Shown: positions 10,028 to 22,105 of the stretch, piece after piece
Layout of the letters: the number at the start of each line of letters is the position of its first letter
Position numbering within the stretch: the stretch's first letter is position 1
Assembly (NCBI RefSeq): GCF_964019385.1
Contig: NC_088653.1
Span: 13,271,154-13,335,153, forward strand
DNA length: 64,000 bases
DNA from: Sycon ciliatum
Lineage: Eukaryota; Porifera; Calcarea; Leucosolenida; Sycettidae
Reading direction: 5' to 3'
Program-made: the position numbers and the translations under genes
Notes under the pieces: model-generated
What the model was told of the DNA's origin: nothing
The model's database searches: none
What the model saw: only the letters and a program-made list of their open reading frames with translations

Positions 10028-11660
10028 ATGCCAGCCTGTAGCATGCTGGCTCGTAGTTCACCGACCCTCGCTAAAGCGAGAATTGCAACGTTCAATGTAC
10101 GCGGCCTAACTTCAAATGTCAAGAAACAGCAGCTAGCGAAAGACCTATTGTCCTACAGAGTGGACGTCTGCGGCCTCCAGGAGCTAAAAATTGCAGAGCC
10201 GTTTGACAGGTCTATCGACGACGGATACAGGCTTGTGGGCTCTGGCCAGGACGCGGGTCACCACGGGGGAATTAGATTCGCCGTGTCGAAATATTTCAAC
10301 GAATTCCAGAGAAAACATAAAAAGCTGTCGGACCGAGTCGGCTACGCTGACTTCTCGCTGCCCGCAAAGAGCTCCTCAGAGGCCTCTGTCGATGTGAGAT
10401 TCGTTGTGGCGTATGGACCCACAGCCCCGTCGGCAGACAAGAACCCATCGCTGGGAGAAGATTTCTACGACTGCCTCTCTAAAGCATGGAATACTCCTAA
10501 CAGCCGAACTCTGGTGTCTTCTTTGGGCGATTTTAACAGCAAAGTCGGCACCAGCAAGACACCTTGCATTGGTCTATACGGTAGAGGAGTGCGGAATAAC
10601 AACGGCCAGGCGCTAGTTCAGAGGGCAAATTCGTGGGAAACTGTCCTTGCCAACACCCTTTTCCGGTATTCCATGAGCTACAGGACAACGTGAACTGGCT
10701 CAGTCACAAACAGAGATGCTGGTGTAATCAGCAGAGTATACAATATGATTGATTTGATAGCAGTACCGGCTCGCTGCAAGCCCCTTATCAAACGTGCCTG
10801 CTCGTATGCAGGGACACTGACATCAAGCGACCATAAAATTGTCATCGCGGACATTAATTTCCAAAGATTGTTCAAAGCTTATCGCTCAAACCCCAAAACA
10901 AAGAGGTTCGATGGTCCATTGGCTGTACGGAGGCTTTCATCGTACGCCACGGTGACGCAAGACTACAAAGCAAAACTCAAAGAAAGCGCTTCCATCAGCC
11001 ATACCAACCCTTGCTCAGAAGAAACTCATAAAAATACTCCATGTCAGAAATGGTCCAGTGCAGTAAATGGCACCCTGAAAGCGGCAGAGAGCAGTGTTGG
11101 CCATATGCACAGATCCACATCCGGGAAGTTAACTCTGCCCAACCAGGAAGTGGCACGCCTATCGGAGCAGCAGCGGGAGGTTCGGCTTCTTGCTGAGTCG
11201 GGTCACCACTCCTTGGCAGAGCTAAAGAGGCAGCGGAACCAGATACAGCACAAGATCCGTTCTATTCAGCGGGCCGATGCCAATGAACGCCTCGACAGAC
11301 TGGCAGAGAAGGTGGAGCAGGCACCTGACTCAGCTCAGATGTTCCTTGCTGCTTCGGCCATGAAAAGTGGATCTCAGCCATCCAGTATCATGGTCAGCTT
11401 TACTGATGGCCACATTTTGGCTTCAGATAAGCAGAAGGCAGAGCACGTCACGGAGCACTTCAAGGATCTATTCTGTAGAGATCAATCAGCTGCTATCCAG
11501 AAGCCAGTCCCTCACCGGCTAAGTGTGGCAGTGTCTCCAGCGGAGGTGGAAACAGCGATGAAACGAATCAAAAACGGAAAGGCTTGTGGGCCGGACAAAG
11601 TTCCTGGAGAATTACTGAAGTATGGAACATCACAGCTATCCATCGTGGCGGCAGACATCA
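10028..11660 (+). pseudogene. LINE ORF2 fragment: APE-type endonuclease plus start of RT
   Basis: Apurinic-endonuclease motifs occur in order: FNVRGL (about 10095), LQELKI (about 10175), VAYGPT (about 10405), LGDFNSKVG (about 10525) and SSDHKIV (about 10825). A coiled, charged linker follows, then the RT entry motif KNGKACGPDKVPGELLKYG (about 11570). One in-frame TGA at 10691-10693 sits where a Trp is expected; otherwise the frame is open from 10028. The RT palm and the rest are missing: the ORF runs into a tandem repeat at 11664. Truncated non-LTR retrotransposon in intron 1. The exact clade was not assigned. Confidence 0.88.
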
Positions 11661-11663
11661 TCA

Positions 11664-12010
11664 ACCATGTGTCATCACTGCCCATCGGGCTTCTCTCTCA
11701 TCATGGCATTAAGCCATACACAACCACGTGCCATCATTGCCCATCGGGCTTCTCCCTCATCATGGCACCAAGCCATACTCATTACTGCCCATCGGGCTTC
11801 TCCCTCCCCCTCATCATGGCATCTAGCCATACACAATCATGTGTCATCACGGCCCATCGGGCTTCTCCCTCATCATGGCATCAAGCCATACACAATCTTG
11901 TGTCCTCACTGCCCATTGGGCTTCTCCGTGATTATGGCATCAAGCCCTACGCAATCATGTGTCATCACTGCCCATCGGGCTTCTTACTCACTCCGGCATC
12001 ACTCACATAC
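11664..12010. repeat. ~58-bp minisatellite, about 6 copies, inside LINE
   Basis: The unit contains CACTGCCCATCGGGCTTCTC followed by CTCATCATGGCATCAAGCCA and spacer. About six diverged copies directly follow the RT start of the LINE and replace its RT core. Confidence 0.85.
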
Positions 12011-14546
12011 ACACTAAATAATGGCAAGCTGGGTTACCCATTTATACACCACACAAGCCCGTTCCCAATCGCTTGCATCATGTTCAGTCGTGGGTGATCC
12101 GGTGTCTGTTCCACGGCCTAGGTACTGGCTTGGTACTGAAAGGACAGCAAGAGGAAAACATATATAAATACTTCATTAAGATTCAACACCGAAAACATAA
12201 GGACGGCATGCACAGGCGAGATCAAGATACGTAAAACTTTACCCAGTTGACTTGGCCTGGCAGCTGACTGGGGTGTTTTGCACACCTTACACAATCAAAG
12301 TGGTGGTTTACCTTTATGAATTGGTTTGGCATTACAACAGTGGAGTTGTGCAGTGTGCCATCATGTTACCTCACCTCCCACATTGCAGACTGCAGCGACT
12401 GAGTGAGGACTACGCGCTACCTGCCGCTTTAGTTATCGCTCCGTCTGGAACGTACACTTATATTGAGCGTGTTCGGGAACCCTAGTCTTACTCTCTGGAC
12501 GAGGGAAACCTGGACAGTACTGCTTCCCACCCCTGGTCAACATCAAACGCCCCCGTCGCGGTTGCTGTCCCATTATCTGTTGTGTTGTTGTCGCTTGCTG
12601 CAATAGCCCATGACTATTGTCGTACTTGTTTGCACTCATACAATCCCAGGCTGCACTTTGGAACTGTTTCCATTGCCCATGCACTCCTGATTCTTTGCTT
12701 GCTTTTATGCTGAGAGAACATATGCTGGCTCCCTGTACTGCTTAGCCGCGTACTCATTCGGTAGAAATGTGTGAATAATACTACTAATAATCTGACGTGA
12801 GTGAGGTGGATGGGCACCTCAGGAACACAAGTTTGAAGTCAGCAAGCAGTCAACTTTTGCGTGAATTTCTTCCGGAACCATGTCTGGTGGGCCCCACCCG
12901 TGAAAAAACAAACGAACATTTGTCTCGTCCTGCCGGCCAATTGTCCCCCCTTGTGTGCCCGATGGCTGCGGACGTCGAAATCTGGTACACCCCGATTACA
13001 CCTGGCTGGAAATCTACTAGCATTTTGCACGATGTTTGACTTGGACAACATTTACCCATTGTTGCCCGATTTTTGTACTCAGACTGACAAACTAACTACT
13101 CTTGTTGTTCATGGTTGCCTCTACAAACACGATACAGTCATGTACATCGCTCTGCACATCCATAACATTCTGATGGTCCCGTGACATTGATCATACACCC
13201 TGTGTAGGGCCTAGGGCGGTACGGGTTGGGCGTTTGTTTGCTCCCTTGAATACGACGGCATGTACACCCCTTTCGATCGTGTCAACTACATGATTATGTA
13301 CTTCGTAAATTATCCAAAAAACATCCACAATCTCAAGTACTGATACTTATCTTTTCTCTCCGGTCCATGTGCGGTCCGAAAACTGGCTGGCTCTCCCAGT
13401 GAACTCCGGTTGGTGTTGTCAACAGACAGCTACGACCTTGTTGCCCTTCGCCACGATATCAGACAACTACTTCAGTGTGACTGCGGTGTCACCTCTGCCA
13501 GGAGCTTCGCCACCATTTGGGACACGATGTTGTGATCGACAGCGCTCATCACCGACTCCGTAGACTCTCGACCTCATCACTGCGCCCACGGAAAACTCTC
13601 AAGGACTCGCTGAAGCCTTTGAGGAGTATGGTTGCGGTACAGGTAGGTGTCGACTCGACATGTCGGAACTGAGTGACCAATTGTTTGTCAACTAAATGTT
13701 ACTTCCACAATCTTTGCTGGTCTTCCGAAACGCAATGATTTGTGTAGCTGTCAACGGTGACTCTGCTCCACCTGGTACCAAACTTGCTGGTGTGTGGCGG
13801 ATTACGCTCAGCTTGTTTTAGCTATTTCCGCCTTTCGCAGATCGATCTGCAGCTCCCAAAAACGTCAGGTTACTGGTACATCAGTTTGCAGGCCCAATCA
13901 GGCGATGTGGACCTTTTGAAGGCTGGACCGATTCATTATAGACGGTGCACGGCAATGTCGCTTCTTTCTCCTGGACTATTACACTGAAGATCTAATATGA
14001 AAAAAATAATAAGATGAGTTGTGGCTGCGAGAGGAAACTAAAAACTGGAGCACTTGAAAACTTCAACTACCACGAGGAAAAACAAAGACCACGATGGCAG
14101 GTTCAACGGAGTTGCGCAGAACAAGAGGAAATGCACGAAAATATTTGTGAGTGAAAAATACGTTTTTTGCACTCTTTCGCTACGCTCAGCCGTGAAAAAA
14201 CAAAACTTCACACTCTTCCGCTGAGCTCAGCCTTGAAAAAAAACACATCCAGGAGCACTAGATTTAGCATGAGCAGAAAGGATCACTGCGGATACAGACT
14301 TACAGTGGTGCTCCTTTCTCTGATGTGATAAAGCACCTGCGCGTCGTGGATAACCGCATAAATTAGTGTCACCCGTGGGCTGGTGAGAAAAGTGACGCCG
14401 AGAGGCATTGCCCTTTTGCAGCTCACTCTCAGCAACATCTCGTGGTATACAGTTTTGAGGAACAACGATGCAACCATGATAGTAAAAACTTCAGTGCTTC
14501 CTGGGCAAAAGTGAGTTGGTTGTACTGCTCTTAACAAGGTTGTACA
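12011..14546. other. Intronic sequence, no gene recognised
   Basis: No convincing coding region, TIR pair or LTR was found on either strand. At 14160-14250 two diverged copies of a 35-40 bp block (CTCTT-CGCT-GCTCAGCC-TGAAAAA) lie in tandem. Short ORFs here lack family motifs. Confidence 0.5.
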
Positions 14547-14547
14547 T

Positions 14548-14585
<38 letters not shown>

Positions 14586-14672
14586 TGTGTGTGTTTGTGA
14601 TTGCATGAGTGTGTGTGTGTGTTTGTGTGAGAGAGTGAGTGAGTTAGTGAGTGTGTGTGTGTGTGTGTGTGT
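14547..14672. repeat. (GT)n microsatellite
   Basis: Interrupted GT repeat of about 125 bp. Long Cys-Val or Thr-His ORFs across it are artefacts. Confidence 0.95.
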
Positions 14673-14979
14673 ACTTCCTCCGTTAAGCAAAACTTTGTTC
14701 CGTTTTGTGTTCTTTTTATTGTCTTTCTGTTGGCATTAGACAAACATGTCAGTGATCTATCCCTACAAAGACTAGACGCAGTGTTGTCCTTTGTTCTGAC
14801 AGGCTTTTGAACCTCCGAAAGCGTGGAGTCCTTGAAATAATCGGCGAAGCATAACCATTTCTTGACAGGATGTCATCAGAATACAATCCAGGCGCATAAC
14901 ACTGACGTGCGAAAAAGAGAAACAGTTTGAAAGACCGCGTGGCTTGAAGAAGGGCCCAGATTTCATACAGAAGCCGGCC

Positions 14980-15240
14980 AGCCACTGCTGCATCAGCACG
15001 ATGGTACACGTTCGCCCACAGCCAAAATAAATCAATGCACGCGTGTTTGCGGCGCAGGGGAAAGCAAAAGGGTTCGACATTCAGGTTGTTGTTCAGTCTG
15101 CACAAAGTCCCGATCTCAACGTCGATGACTTTCTTCCACACCCTGAAGACAGACGTGTCACTCGTGGTGAAGAAAACCCTATAGGAACTTCTTGGCTGTG
15201 GAAACATGCTGGCACGAGTACCCTGCTTCTAATATGAGGA
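14980..15240 (+). pseudogene. Mariner-type DDE transposase fragment
   Basis: Plus strand: a degraded QxDGxR-P catalytic block near 15005, then KGFDIQVVVQSAQSPDLNVD (about 15070-15135), the same motif as at 8.7-9.2 kb. A frameshift separates the two blocks and the C-terminus is lost. Remnant only. Confidence 0.55.
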
Positions 15241-15410
15241 GCGTTCGGCTGTGTCTGTATGGCTCTTTCCATGGCTTTTGGAGAGTCTGAGCAGCAGAGT
15301 CACTGGAGGTGAGAGTCAGCGAGGATGCGGACTTGATGTCATCAAGGAGTGAGTCCTCATCAAATTCAGACGAAGAATGAAGCTGACTGCTTTCAAGGCC
15401 ACGCTAGTTT

Positions 15411-15553
15411 GGGGATTTCAGGGGGTGTCGGCCGTTGGGCGGTTTAATAGCCAATTGAGCGATCTTTCCAACATTCCTTTTGAGTCTCTCGCCCCTCTCC
15501 CGGAGCGACTCGCGTGACCGGTTTTGGCAGTGAGCAAGTACAAGTACAAGTGT
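15411..15553. repeat. Dispersed ~145-bp repeat, copy 1
   Basis: About 85% identical by eye to 19141-19291. Both contain GGGGGTGTCGGCCGTTGGG and end in the short tandem tail CAAGTACAAGTACAAGTG, which resembles the 3' tail of a SINE or LINE. Copy 1 leads straight into a GT-rich array. Confidence 0.75.
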
Positions 15554-15700
15554 GTGCGTGTGTGCGTGCTTGCGTGTGTGTATGTGTGATTGTGCGTACA
15601 TACTTGGGTGTGTACGCGCGTATTTGAATGTGCTAGCCTGCGTGCGTTTTTGTGTGTGTGTGTGTTTCTTTGTGTGTGTGTATGTGTGTGTGCGTGTTTC

Positions 15701-15736
<36 letters not shown>

Positions 15737-15782
15737 TGTGTGTGCGTTTCTTTGTGTGTGTGTGTGTTTGTGTGTGTGTGTT

Positions 15783-15846
<64 letters not shown>

Positions 15847-15875
15847 GGGGCGCGCGTGCGTGCGTGCATGCGTGT
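15549..15875. repeat. GT-rich microsatellite
   Basis: About 330 bp of (GT)n with GC, AT and TTTC interruptions. It lies in intron 1. Several ORFs of 80-176 codons in and around it are low-complexity artefacts. Confidence 0.95.
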
Positions 15876-16084
15876 GAGCAAAAAACGGAAAAATGAAAAA
15901 TACAAAAATTAAAAATAGGGATTCACTGGCCAGAAAAAGCCACTTCAATCAGCTGCGTGGTGGATACCAGGCTTAAATTAGTTGCGGTCAAATCATCAGC
16001 CTCACAAGCTGTTGAATGGTGTGATCCTAGCACAAGTTGCTTCCGCGATGGGCATGTCTGAGTTCTGAGTTCTGAGTGTGTAAG

Positions 16085-16784
16085 TGTGTGTGTGTGTGTG
16101 TGTGTGTAGCATTATGGTGATAATGCAGATTAATGGGTGCACGCATCTTTGTGCTACCGCTCAATCTATGCTGCTACGTTTAATAGTGCTGTTACTGCAT
16201 GCCCATGCTTTGCTGCTGGCTATGGTCTCTGTGCGGCTTGGTACTCTGCATGATATTGAATTAATCTCTCTACCTAACATTGAACGTGTCTCTCTACGTG
16301 GCGTTCATGCATGTCGCTTGCCTCCGATGTGGGCAGCGTGTGGCGGCGTCATGATGACGTTTGCTTGTAGCTCAATGTGGGTGGCATGCATTGTTGCATG
16401 TCTTGCTAGAGTTTGCTCTGTTTTATTTCCATCCGTTCTGTGCGATGATCATTCTTGCTTGCTCGTAGTGTTTCACCCTCCCACCTCCCATTTCTCATCA
16501 CTAATCTGCTTTGATAAAGTGAATAAACGGGGTGTTGGCCACGCTCATTTCCGGCTACTCAGGGCCTCGGTCGCCGTTCCTCGGACGCAGACTCTTGTAG
16601 ATACTTGGCTTCGCCAACATTCTGCTCCGGCAGTGTCTATCCAGCCGACCCTGAATCCTCTCTCGTAGATACTTGGCTCTGCCAACATTCTTCTCCGGCA
16701 GTGTCTACGTATTTCTTTCCGTAGCCTCTCACTCTGCTGGTCGGCACTCCCCGTACCGCAAGTTGCTGTGTGTTGTAGTGAATA
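16085..16784. repeat. Short (GT)12 plus unassigned intronic sequence with a tandem duplication
   Basis: (GT)12 at about 16085-16108 follows the motif GCGATGGGCATGTCTGAG, which has a near copy before the GT tract at 41.5 kb. At 16591-16650 and 16664-16712 a block (TAGATACTTGGCTCTGCCAA...CGGCAGTGTCTA) is duplicated. A 194-codon plus-strand ORF over 16084-16668 has no recognised domain, begins in the GT repeat and is not supported. Confidence 0.5.
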
Positions 16785-16989
16785 TGCGTGTGCGTGTGCG
16801 TGCGTGTGCGTGCGTGTATATGCGAGCATGCAATCGTCTGTGTGTTTGTGTGTTGTCTGTGTTGGTTTGTGTGTTTGCGTGGACGTGTGTTTGAGCATGA
16901 TAGCATGTGTGGATCTTTATCTGTGTGTTTTGTTTGTTTGTGTGTTTTGTGTGTGTATGTGTGTATATGTGTGTGTATGTATCTGCATG

Positions 16990-17063
<74 letters not shown>

Positions 17064-17150
17064 TAAGCATGTCACCGTGTGCGTGTGTGCATGCATGTAT
17101 GTACGTATCTGTGTGCTTGTTTGTGCGTGCGTGCGCATTTGTGCTTGCAT
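16785..17150. repeat. GT-rich microsatellite just upstream of exon B
   Basis: (GT)n with a pure run of about 31 units at 16999-17061. The last GT-rich bases lie within about 30 nt of the exon B acceptor. Confidence 0.95.
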
Positions 17151-17156
17151 ACTCAG

Positions 17157-17279
17157 GCTCTTCTGATGCTGGCAGCATGCTACTATGGTAGCATTCATTG
17201 TGTCCAGTTTTTACTCTGGTGTGATCTGTCGCTCTTACATGGCAAAGTTATGTTCAACCGCTTTAGTCAGCCACGAGAG
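17157..17279 (+). CDS. Ankyrin-repeat gene, exon B
   Basis: Acceptor TTGCATACTCAG ends at 17156. Donor GAGAG|GTGAGT starts at 17280. The 41 codons read in phase 0: ALLMLAACYYGSIHCVQFLL then WCDLSLLHGKV. This is the helix-turn-helix of an ankyrin repeat (A-L-x-x-A-A-x-x-G-x-x-x-x-V-x-x-L-L) and follows the product of exon A (IPMTIM) without a gap. The last residues (FNRFSQPRE) are less typical, so an exon between B and C may have been missed. Confidence 0.75.
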
Positions 17280-17456
17280 GTGAGTACTGGCCGAAGTGCT
17301 CAGTGTGAAACTGTTTGTTCTGATCACTGGTTTGTTTATTCTTATAAACTGAGCACATGATCATCCAGCGTCACTTCGCTGTCAAAGATGTTCCTAGAAT
17401 ATTGAATGTTCCTCTCTTTGTAAATGTGGTGAACAATGCGCCTCAAAGCCATAATA

Positions 17457-18033
17457 GAGTAAAACCTGTAACTAAAGACCACCGTGACTAACAGCCAGCC
17501 TGCTGCTTCAGACCACTTCGCCAGGCACGGACGGTCATATAGAAATGCACTGTGATAAGCGACCTGCTGAACGCATCCAGCGACCGCCTTTTCTTGTCCC
17601 ATAGTCGATTTTGACCAGTAACTAGCGACAGCAGTGCAGGAAATAAAAGGTTGTTCGAAGCTCCTTCTTCGAAATTTTGATGATTTTCTGTCCTGAATGG
17701 ACTCTTTCGATACTACAGCTGCATGAATGAACGCAATCTCATTTTGACTATGGGCTTCACTGCACCTGTCATATTTTTAATTGCTCTCATGAGCAAACAT
17801 TATAGGAAACGTCTTGGAGAGTAATTGCTCGAACCTGCTCTATGATCGATGCTACTGCTCAAAGGAGAAATGGCATTGCGCAAGTGGTGGGAATTTTCAT
17901 TAGCTGCATTTTGACATGCACATCAGGCATGGAATTATGGTCGCGCGGTTCAAACCTGTAACTTAAGACCACATGCCACTAAAGACCATTTCTTCTGGCA
18001 CCAAGGGGTGGTCGTTAGTTGAAGGTTTTACTG
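17457..18033. mobile_element. 577-bp TA-flanked MITE (pogo/mariner-like)
   Basis: The left end GAGTAAAACCTGTAACTAAA and the right end (reverse complement) CAGTAAAACCTTCAACTAAC continue into GACCACC and are flanked by TA at 17455-17456 and 18034-18035. The internal sequence repeats the terminal motif once more (about 17953). It lies about 180 bp downstream of exon B and is non-coding. Confidence 0.75.
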
Positions 18034-18052
18034 TACACACGGTTTACTTTAG

Positions 18053-18705
18053 TTGAGCTACTTTGTCCGGCTTGTTCAAATGTGCACTTCACTTCAAAAC
18101 TCAATCATTTGTACAAATGAGCACCAGAACTACTTCACCAACCACGTCGCCACCAGCACGACAAAGTTTCGTCAGCGAGCGGTCCTGGTGATCCACATGA
18201 CCAAGCGTATCACCCCAGCCGTAGCCAGCCGCTTGTACACTGGATATGTTCGACCTGTGGTTGAATACGCCTCATCCCTCTGGCAATTTAAACTCTCCAG
18301 TGCTGAGGCTACTACCCTTGAACGGCTACATGCAAGAGTGGGACGTGTGATCCTGCGGCAGTATGGCCTGTACCCTCCTCAAACGGAGCCGAAAGCCTCA
18401 CTTTTCGCGCACCTTCAGTGGCCCAGCCTCGCAAGGCGAAGACACATTCAGTGCCTTCTTGAGCTCCGCCACCTTATCAATAGCCAGATGACGACCCTTG
18501 ATATCATCCGTTATGAGCCCTCTGGTTTCATTCCAAGTAGAGTAGCGATGTCATAGAGCAGTGTGTTATATTACTACCACCCCGCAACATTCTATTTCCT
18601 ATTTTTATTTTTCTCCTCAGCTTCTTCTTCATAAGCTATTGACGGAGACTCCCTCGACTTAGGCTAAGGCCTGTGGAGAATCCATAAATACAAATACAAA
18701 CCAAC
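18053..18705 (+). pseudogene. LINE 3' end (RT thumb region and tail)
   Basis: About 130 codons match the region after the RT palm in jockey/CR1-like LINEs: KRITPAVASRLYTGYVRPVV then EYASSLW, and LERLHARVGRVILRQYG. The stop is at 18554-18556. The 3' UTR ends in AATACAAATACAAA, a LINE-type tail. 5'-truncated copy in intron 2. Confidence 0.8.
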
Positions 18706-20127
18706 TAAAAACTCAACCAAGAGTTGGTAGATAGATATCTACTGTATCGACTCTTGGGCTGACCTTCTAGTTTTCATCGCTGCTGGTGTCTCTGGGCGGA
18801 TCTGCAAGAGCGTCACCCTGCAAAACATCGCCAGTTTTCTGTCTCCTTCGGGCTTGGCTGCTTGAAGGTGTATTGTTGTACCTACCACCTTTGTTGGTTT
18901 CAGGGTTCATATACTTTCTATTTGAAGTATACATGCCTGTTAACCATGGACTGCTTCTGGCTAGATTAACTCTTGTGTAATCAATGGTGCTAGTGAAGCT
19001 TGTATCAGAGGGGGCAGAGGGTACCTGCAGTTGGATCCTGGGACGGATACCCTGATGCCGTCAATCCTTTTTCTGCACCTTGTCCTCACCCACTTACTGA
19101 GGTGTGGTGAGCCCATAAGTGGGATCATTTCAAATCCACCCTAGTTTGGAGATTTCAGGGGGTGTCGGCCGTTGGGTGGTTCAATGGCCAATTGAGTCAT
19201 CTTTCCAAGATTCCTTTTGAGTCTCTCTCCCTTCTCCCGGGGAGACCCACGTGACCAGGTTTGGCAGTGAGCAAGTACAAGTACAAGTGAATGCAACCCT
19301 GTTTTGGATTCAACTCTCCTGTGGTCACTTTGCACTGCTTGCCAGCGTAACCTTTTGAATCACGTGTGATGTGAAGTTCTGGCGTAGCAGCACTGGATTA
19401 AGGTTGTGTGGGCAGTTGCACACTCTTGGGGTTATGTACTCTTTGTATCACTAATCTGAGGTTATGAGTTCTGTACATGGGGACCACTGATCCAAGTGTT
19501 TTTTTTTGTGGATTTCAAGTCAAGTTCCAGCCAGTATTTACTATGTCCCTGTCCTCTACTACACACACTAAGATGAGATATGCTGTGTTTTTGGAAAAGT
19601 CATTTGCACTTTGATTACATGTGTATGGTACTATGCTGCAATAGAAAGGAAAAATCTGGAACTTGTATGCTTTGCAAGTGATTGTAAGAATGTATATGTG
19701 TGTGTTTGTTTGTTTGTTGCTATGGTGACCCAATAGGACTGCCTCCCACTATCACTTCTATATGTCTGCGCGGCCCGTGGACATAAAGCACTATGTGAGC
19801 TGCTAATAAAAAAAGGCATAGCAGTTAATGTTCAAGATAAGGTGAGCTTTGGAGGTGGAATGCACTAATCAAATGCGCTTTGCAACAAACTCTTGTGACA
19901 TCAAGTATTTTTCAAAGACACAAAACCAAATAAATTGTCCTCATGTGCTGAATATTGATGTGTGCATGTGAACATAGTGCACGGCATCATGTATGCCAGG
20001 GCCGTAGCTACCATATATTTGACTGGTCCGGAGGGACATTTGTTACCTTAAAATGATATGACCGAATCGTTACTACTTCGAAGTACAATGTACCAGTACA
20101 TGTAGTGCACCTATACAGGTTATACAA
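18706..20127. repeat. Mostly unassigned intron; holds copy 2 of the ~145-bp repeat
   Basis: 19141-19291 is the second copy of the dispersed repeat at 15411 (same orientation, same CAAGTA tail). The remainder has no recognised gene or element boundaries. Confidence 0.6.
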
Positions 20128-20420
20128 TTACATCGTCAGTTGAAATGCTTTTGGCAAAGTCACAGATTCGTGAGTGATCGTGGCACAGCGCCGCTCTATG
20201 AAATTATTTGTATAACCTCTTGATGTATGCGAATTCTCATACTTTGGAGAAAGATGTTTGACACGGCCTTGTGTGGATTGAAAAACGTCTTCAGGCTGCG
20301 AAGTCCACTGAATGACCTCTCCGATGTGGCGTTCGTGGCTGGAAGAATAAGCAATTGGTGAAACAACCAGCAAGCAGGCAATGACTTGTACATCTGGTGC
20401 AAAGTGAGCAGCTCAGCTCC
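20128..20420 (-). pseudogene. hAT transposase C-terminal (dimerisation) fragment
   Basis: Minus strand: LLILPATNATSERSFSGLRS followed by LKTF, the signature of the hAT C-terminal dimerisation domain (P-x-x-x-A-x-x-E-R-x-F-S-x-L-x-x-K). A frameshift follows after about 50 residues. The catalytic part is absent. Confidence 0.8.
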
Positions 20421-21319
20421 TTACAACTTACAGCCTGTTTGGGCGCGTTCCTGTCACTCGAGTTGAACCCCCTTTGAACCCTTGAGTTGAACCTTGGTGT
20501 CAAAAAATGTGTAGCCTGCAGGTACGATGACCAGGTGACTGGTGTTCGCACAAGCACGTGACCGCTTACTCACCCGTGTTTGATTGGGGAATAAGGGCCA
20601 AACGCTGCATCGCAGCCTTCTTCGAACACGACCTATCGACTCAGCATCCAAAAGACTACAACATATGGGCCAATAGCTTTCATCCATGCTTTCATAAGAA
20701 CGAAATGGCGCTTTTAGTGACATTTTGCATACAAATCCCCCTCTATGAAATAGTGGTTGCGACTTCGGCGATGATTTTTTAGGAAATGGTTTGCTCCCAC
20801 ACCGGAGTCAAGTGTCAAGTCAAGTCGGCGGAATAGCGCCAGCTCCAGTGTGGGAGCAAACCCTTTCCTAAATCCTCCTGGGATAGGGTCACCCAGTTTC
20901 GGTGGAAGAGCGGGAGTTCGATTGGGGATAAAGGAGGAAGGGAGCGTCTCAAATTCCTCGAACCAAGACCATTCGACTCAGCATCCTGAAGACAGAAAGA
21001 TGGTATAAATAAGTAGAAATGGTTCAAGTAACGTGTCATGTTTGCTGTGGCCAAGCTTGGCCGGGAGTGTTTTTATTTAATTAATTAATTTATTTATTTT
21101 TCACTGAATGCCACATAACCATCAGATGCTGCAAAGCGGGGTGGTGGCATATTGGATGGAAGCGGAGGCGGGGCAAAAGTAACTCCTCCGATCAAAGGTC
21201 TCAGATTCATCGTTACTCATGTGAGCCGATACGTAGGAGAAAAGAACATGTGCTTCCAAGAGGGAAGCACCTTTGCAAACGATAATGGGGAGAATTTCAG
21301 ATTGAGATTGATTAGGAAT
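20421..21319. repeat. Two related ~80-bp blocks in unassigned sequence
   Basis: Blocks at about 20575-20655 and 20910-20990 share GATTGGGGA-TAA and TCGACTCAGCATCC in the same order. No coding potential was recognised. Confidence 0.45.
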
Positions 21320-21886
21320 GACAATTTGCGGCAGTTTGTGCGGCAGGAAGTACACTCCGCCATCACCGGTGCCTTGTCGGAGGCCATCGCTCCAATGCTG
21401 GCCACCATTACTGCCCCTGGATCTGGAACTCAACCTCCGGCGGAGTCTCCCAACGCTGGTAATCTCGCCGTTCCCCCGACTTTACAAGAGAAAATATGAA
21501 AGGGTGACTTTGTACATTTCACCCAGTTGCTGCTCGATACCATGGCAATTTCGTATTCTGCTCCATGCCAGCCTCAGCTGCAGTTCAGCAGTGGCGGCAA
21601 GTCTCTGGAGGTGGTGGAAGGTGGCACTGCCCAGCCAGTTTGTCGACGGGTCCACGACTTGCCGACATGGCGAAGGCAAGGACTCTCTTTATGAGCGTCG
21701 TGTGTTCTGCCAACCCGCTCCGCCTACAGGAGATGCTCTCATACCAAGCTGCCATTGTTGCTGCCAACAGGCAATACTATCTGGAGGCTTGGCTGTAGTA
21801 CTACAACCAGTTTTACTCTGACATTGCTGCTCAGGCAGGCAAGCGCTTCGACGTCATCGACATTAATCTGTGGCAAATGCCAGTGA
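21320..21886 (+). pseudogene. DIRS retrotransposon a, gag 5' part
   Basis: Plus-strand gag-like sequence: RQEVHSAITGALSEAIAPML, then KGDFVHFTQLLLDTM and, after frameshift, YQAAIVAANRQYYLEAWL. It aligns by eye with the gag of the DIRS copy at 38.3-41.2 kb (YQSFILKANRQYLPAAWL). A TGA after LQEKI (about 21497) sits where Trp would fit. The element stops at a LINE 3' tail at 21886 and resumes near 24340. Confidence 0.7.
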
Positions 21887-22105
21887 CTTTTTATTTTTTT
21901 ATTTTTTTATTTTTTTACAATGATCACAGCTCACAGGCAAAGACAAAAAATCGCATAGTGGGGGCATACTGGTGGTGAGGCTTTTTGCCCTCAGCCGACC
22001 TGAGGTCTCGACGTCATGGGGACATAAAACGCACCAAAAAAAGAAGAAAAATGAAAGGAGTGACACTGAGGTACATGATACGAAATGTTAGGAGGAGAGA
22101 CAGTA

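Noticed and set aside
12839-13184. Overlapping ORFs near 13 kb as a gene
   Set aside because: Open in several frames on both strands with no domain, promoter or splice support.
16084-16668. 194-codon plus-strand ORF upstream of exon B
   Set aside because: Starts in a GT repeat, has no recognised domain, and the region contains a tandem duplication; no splice or promoter support.
14531-17198. Many ORFs of 60-176 codons with Cys-Val or Thr-His repeats
   Set aside because: Six-frame translations of (GT)n/(CA)n microsatellites; no codon bias or boundaries.
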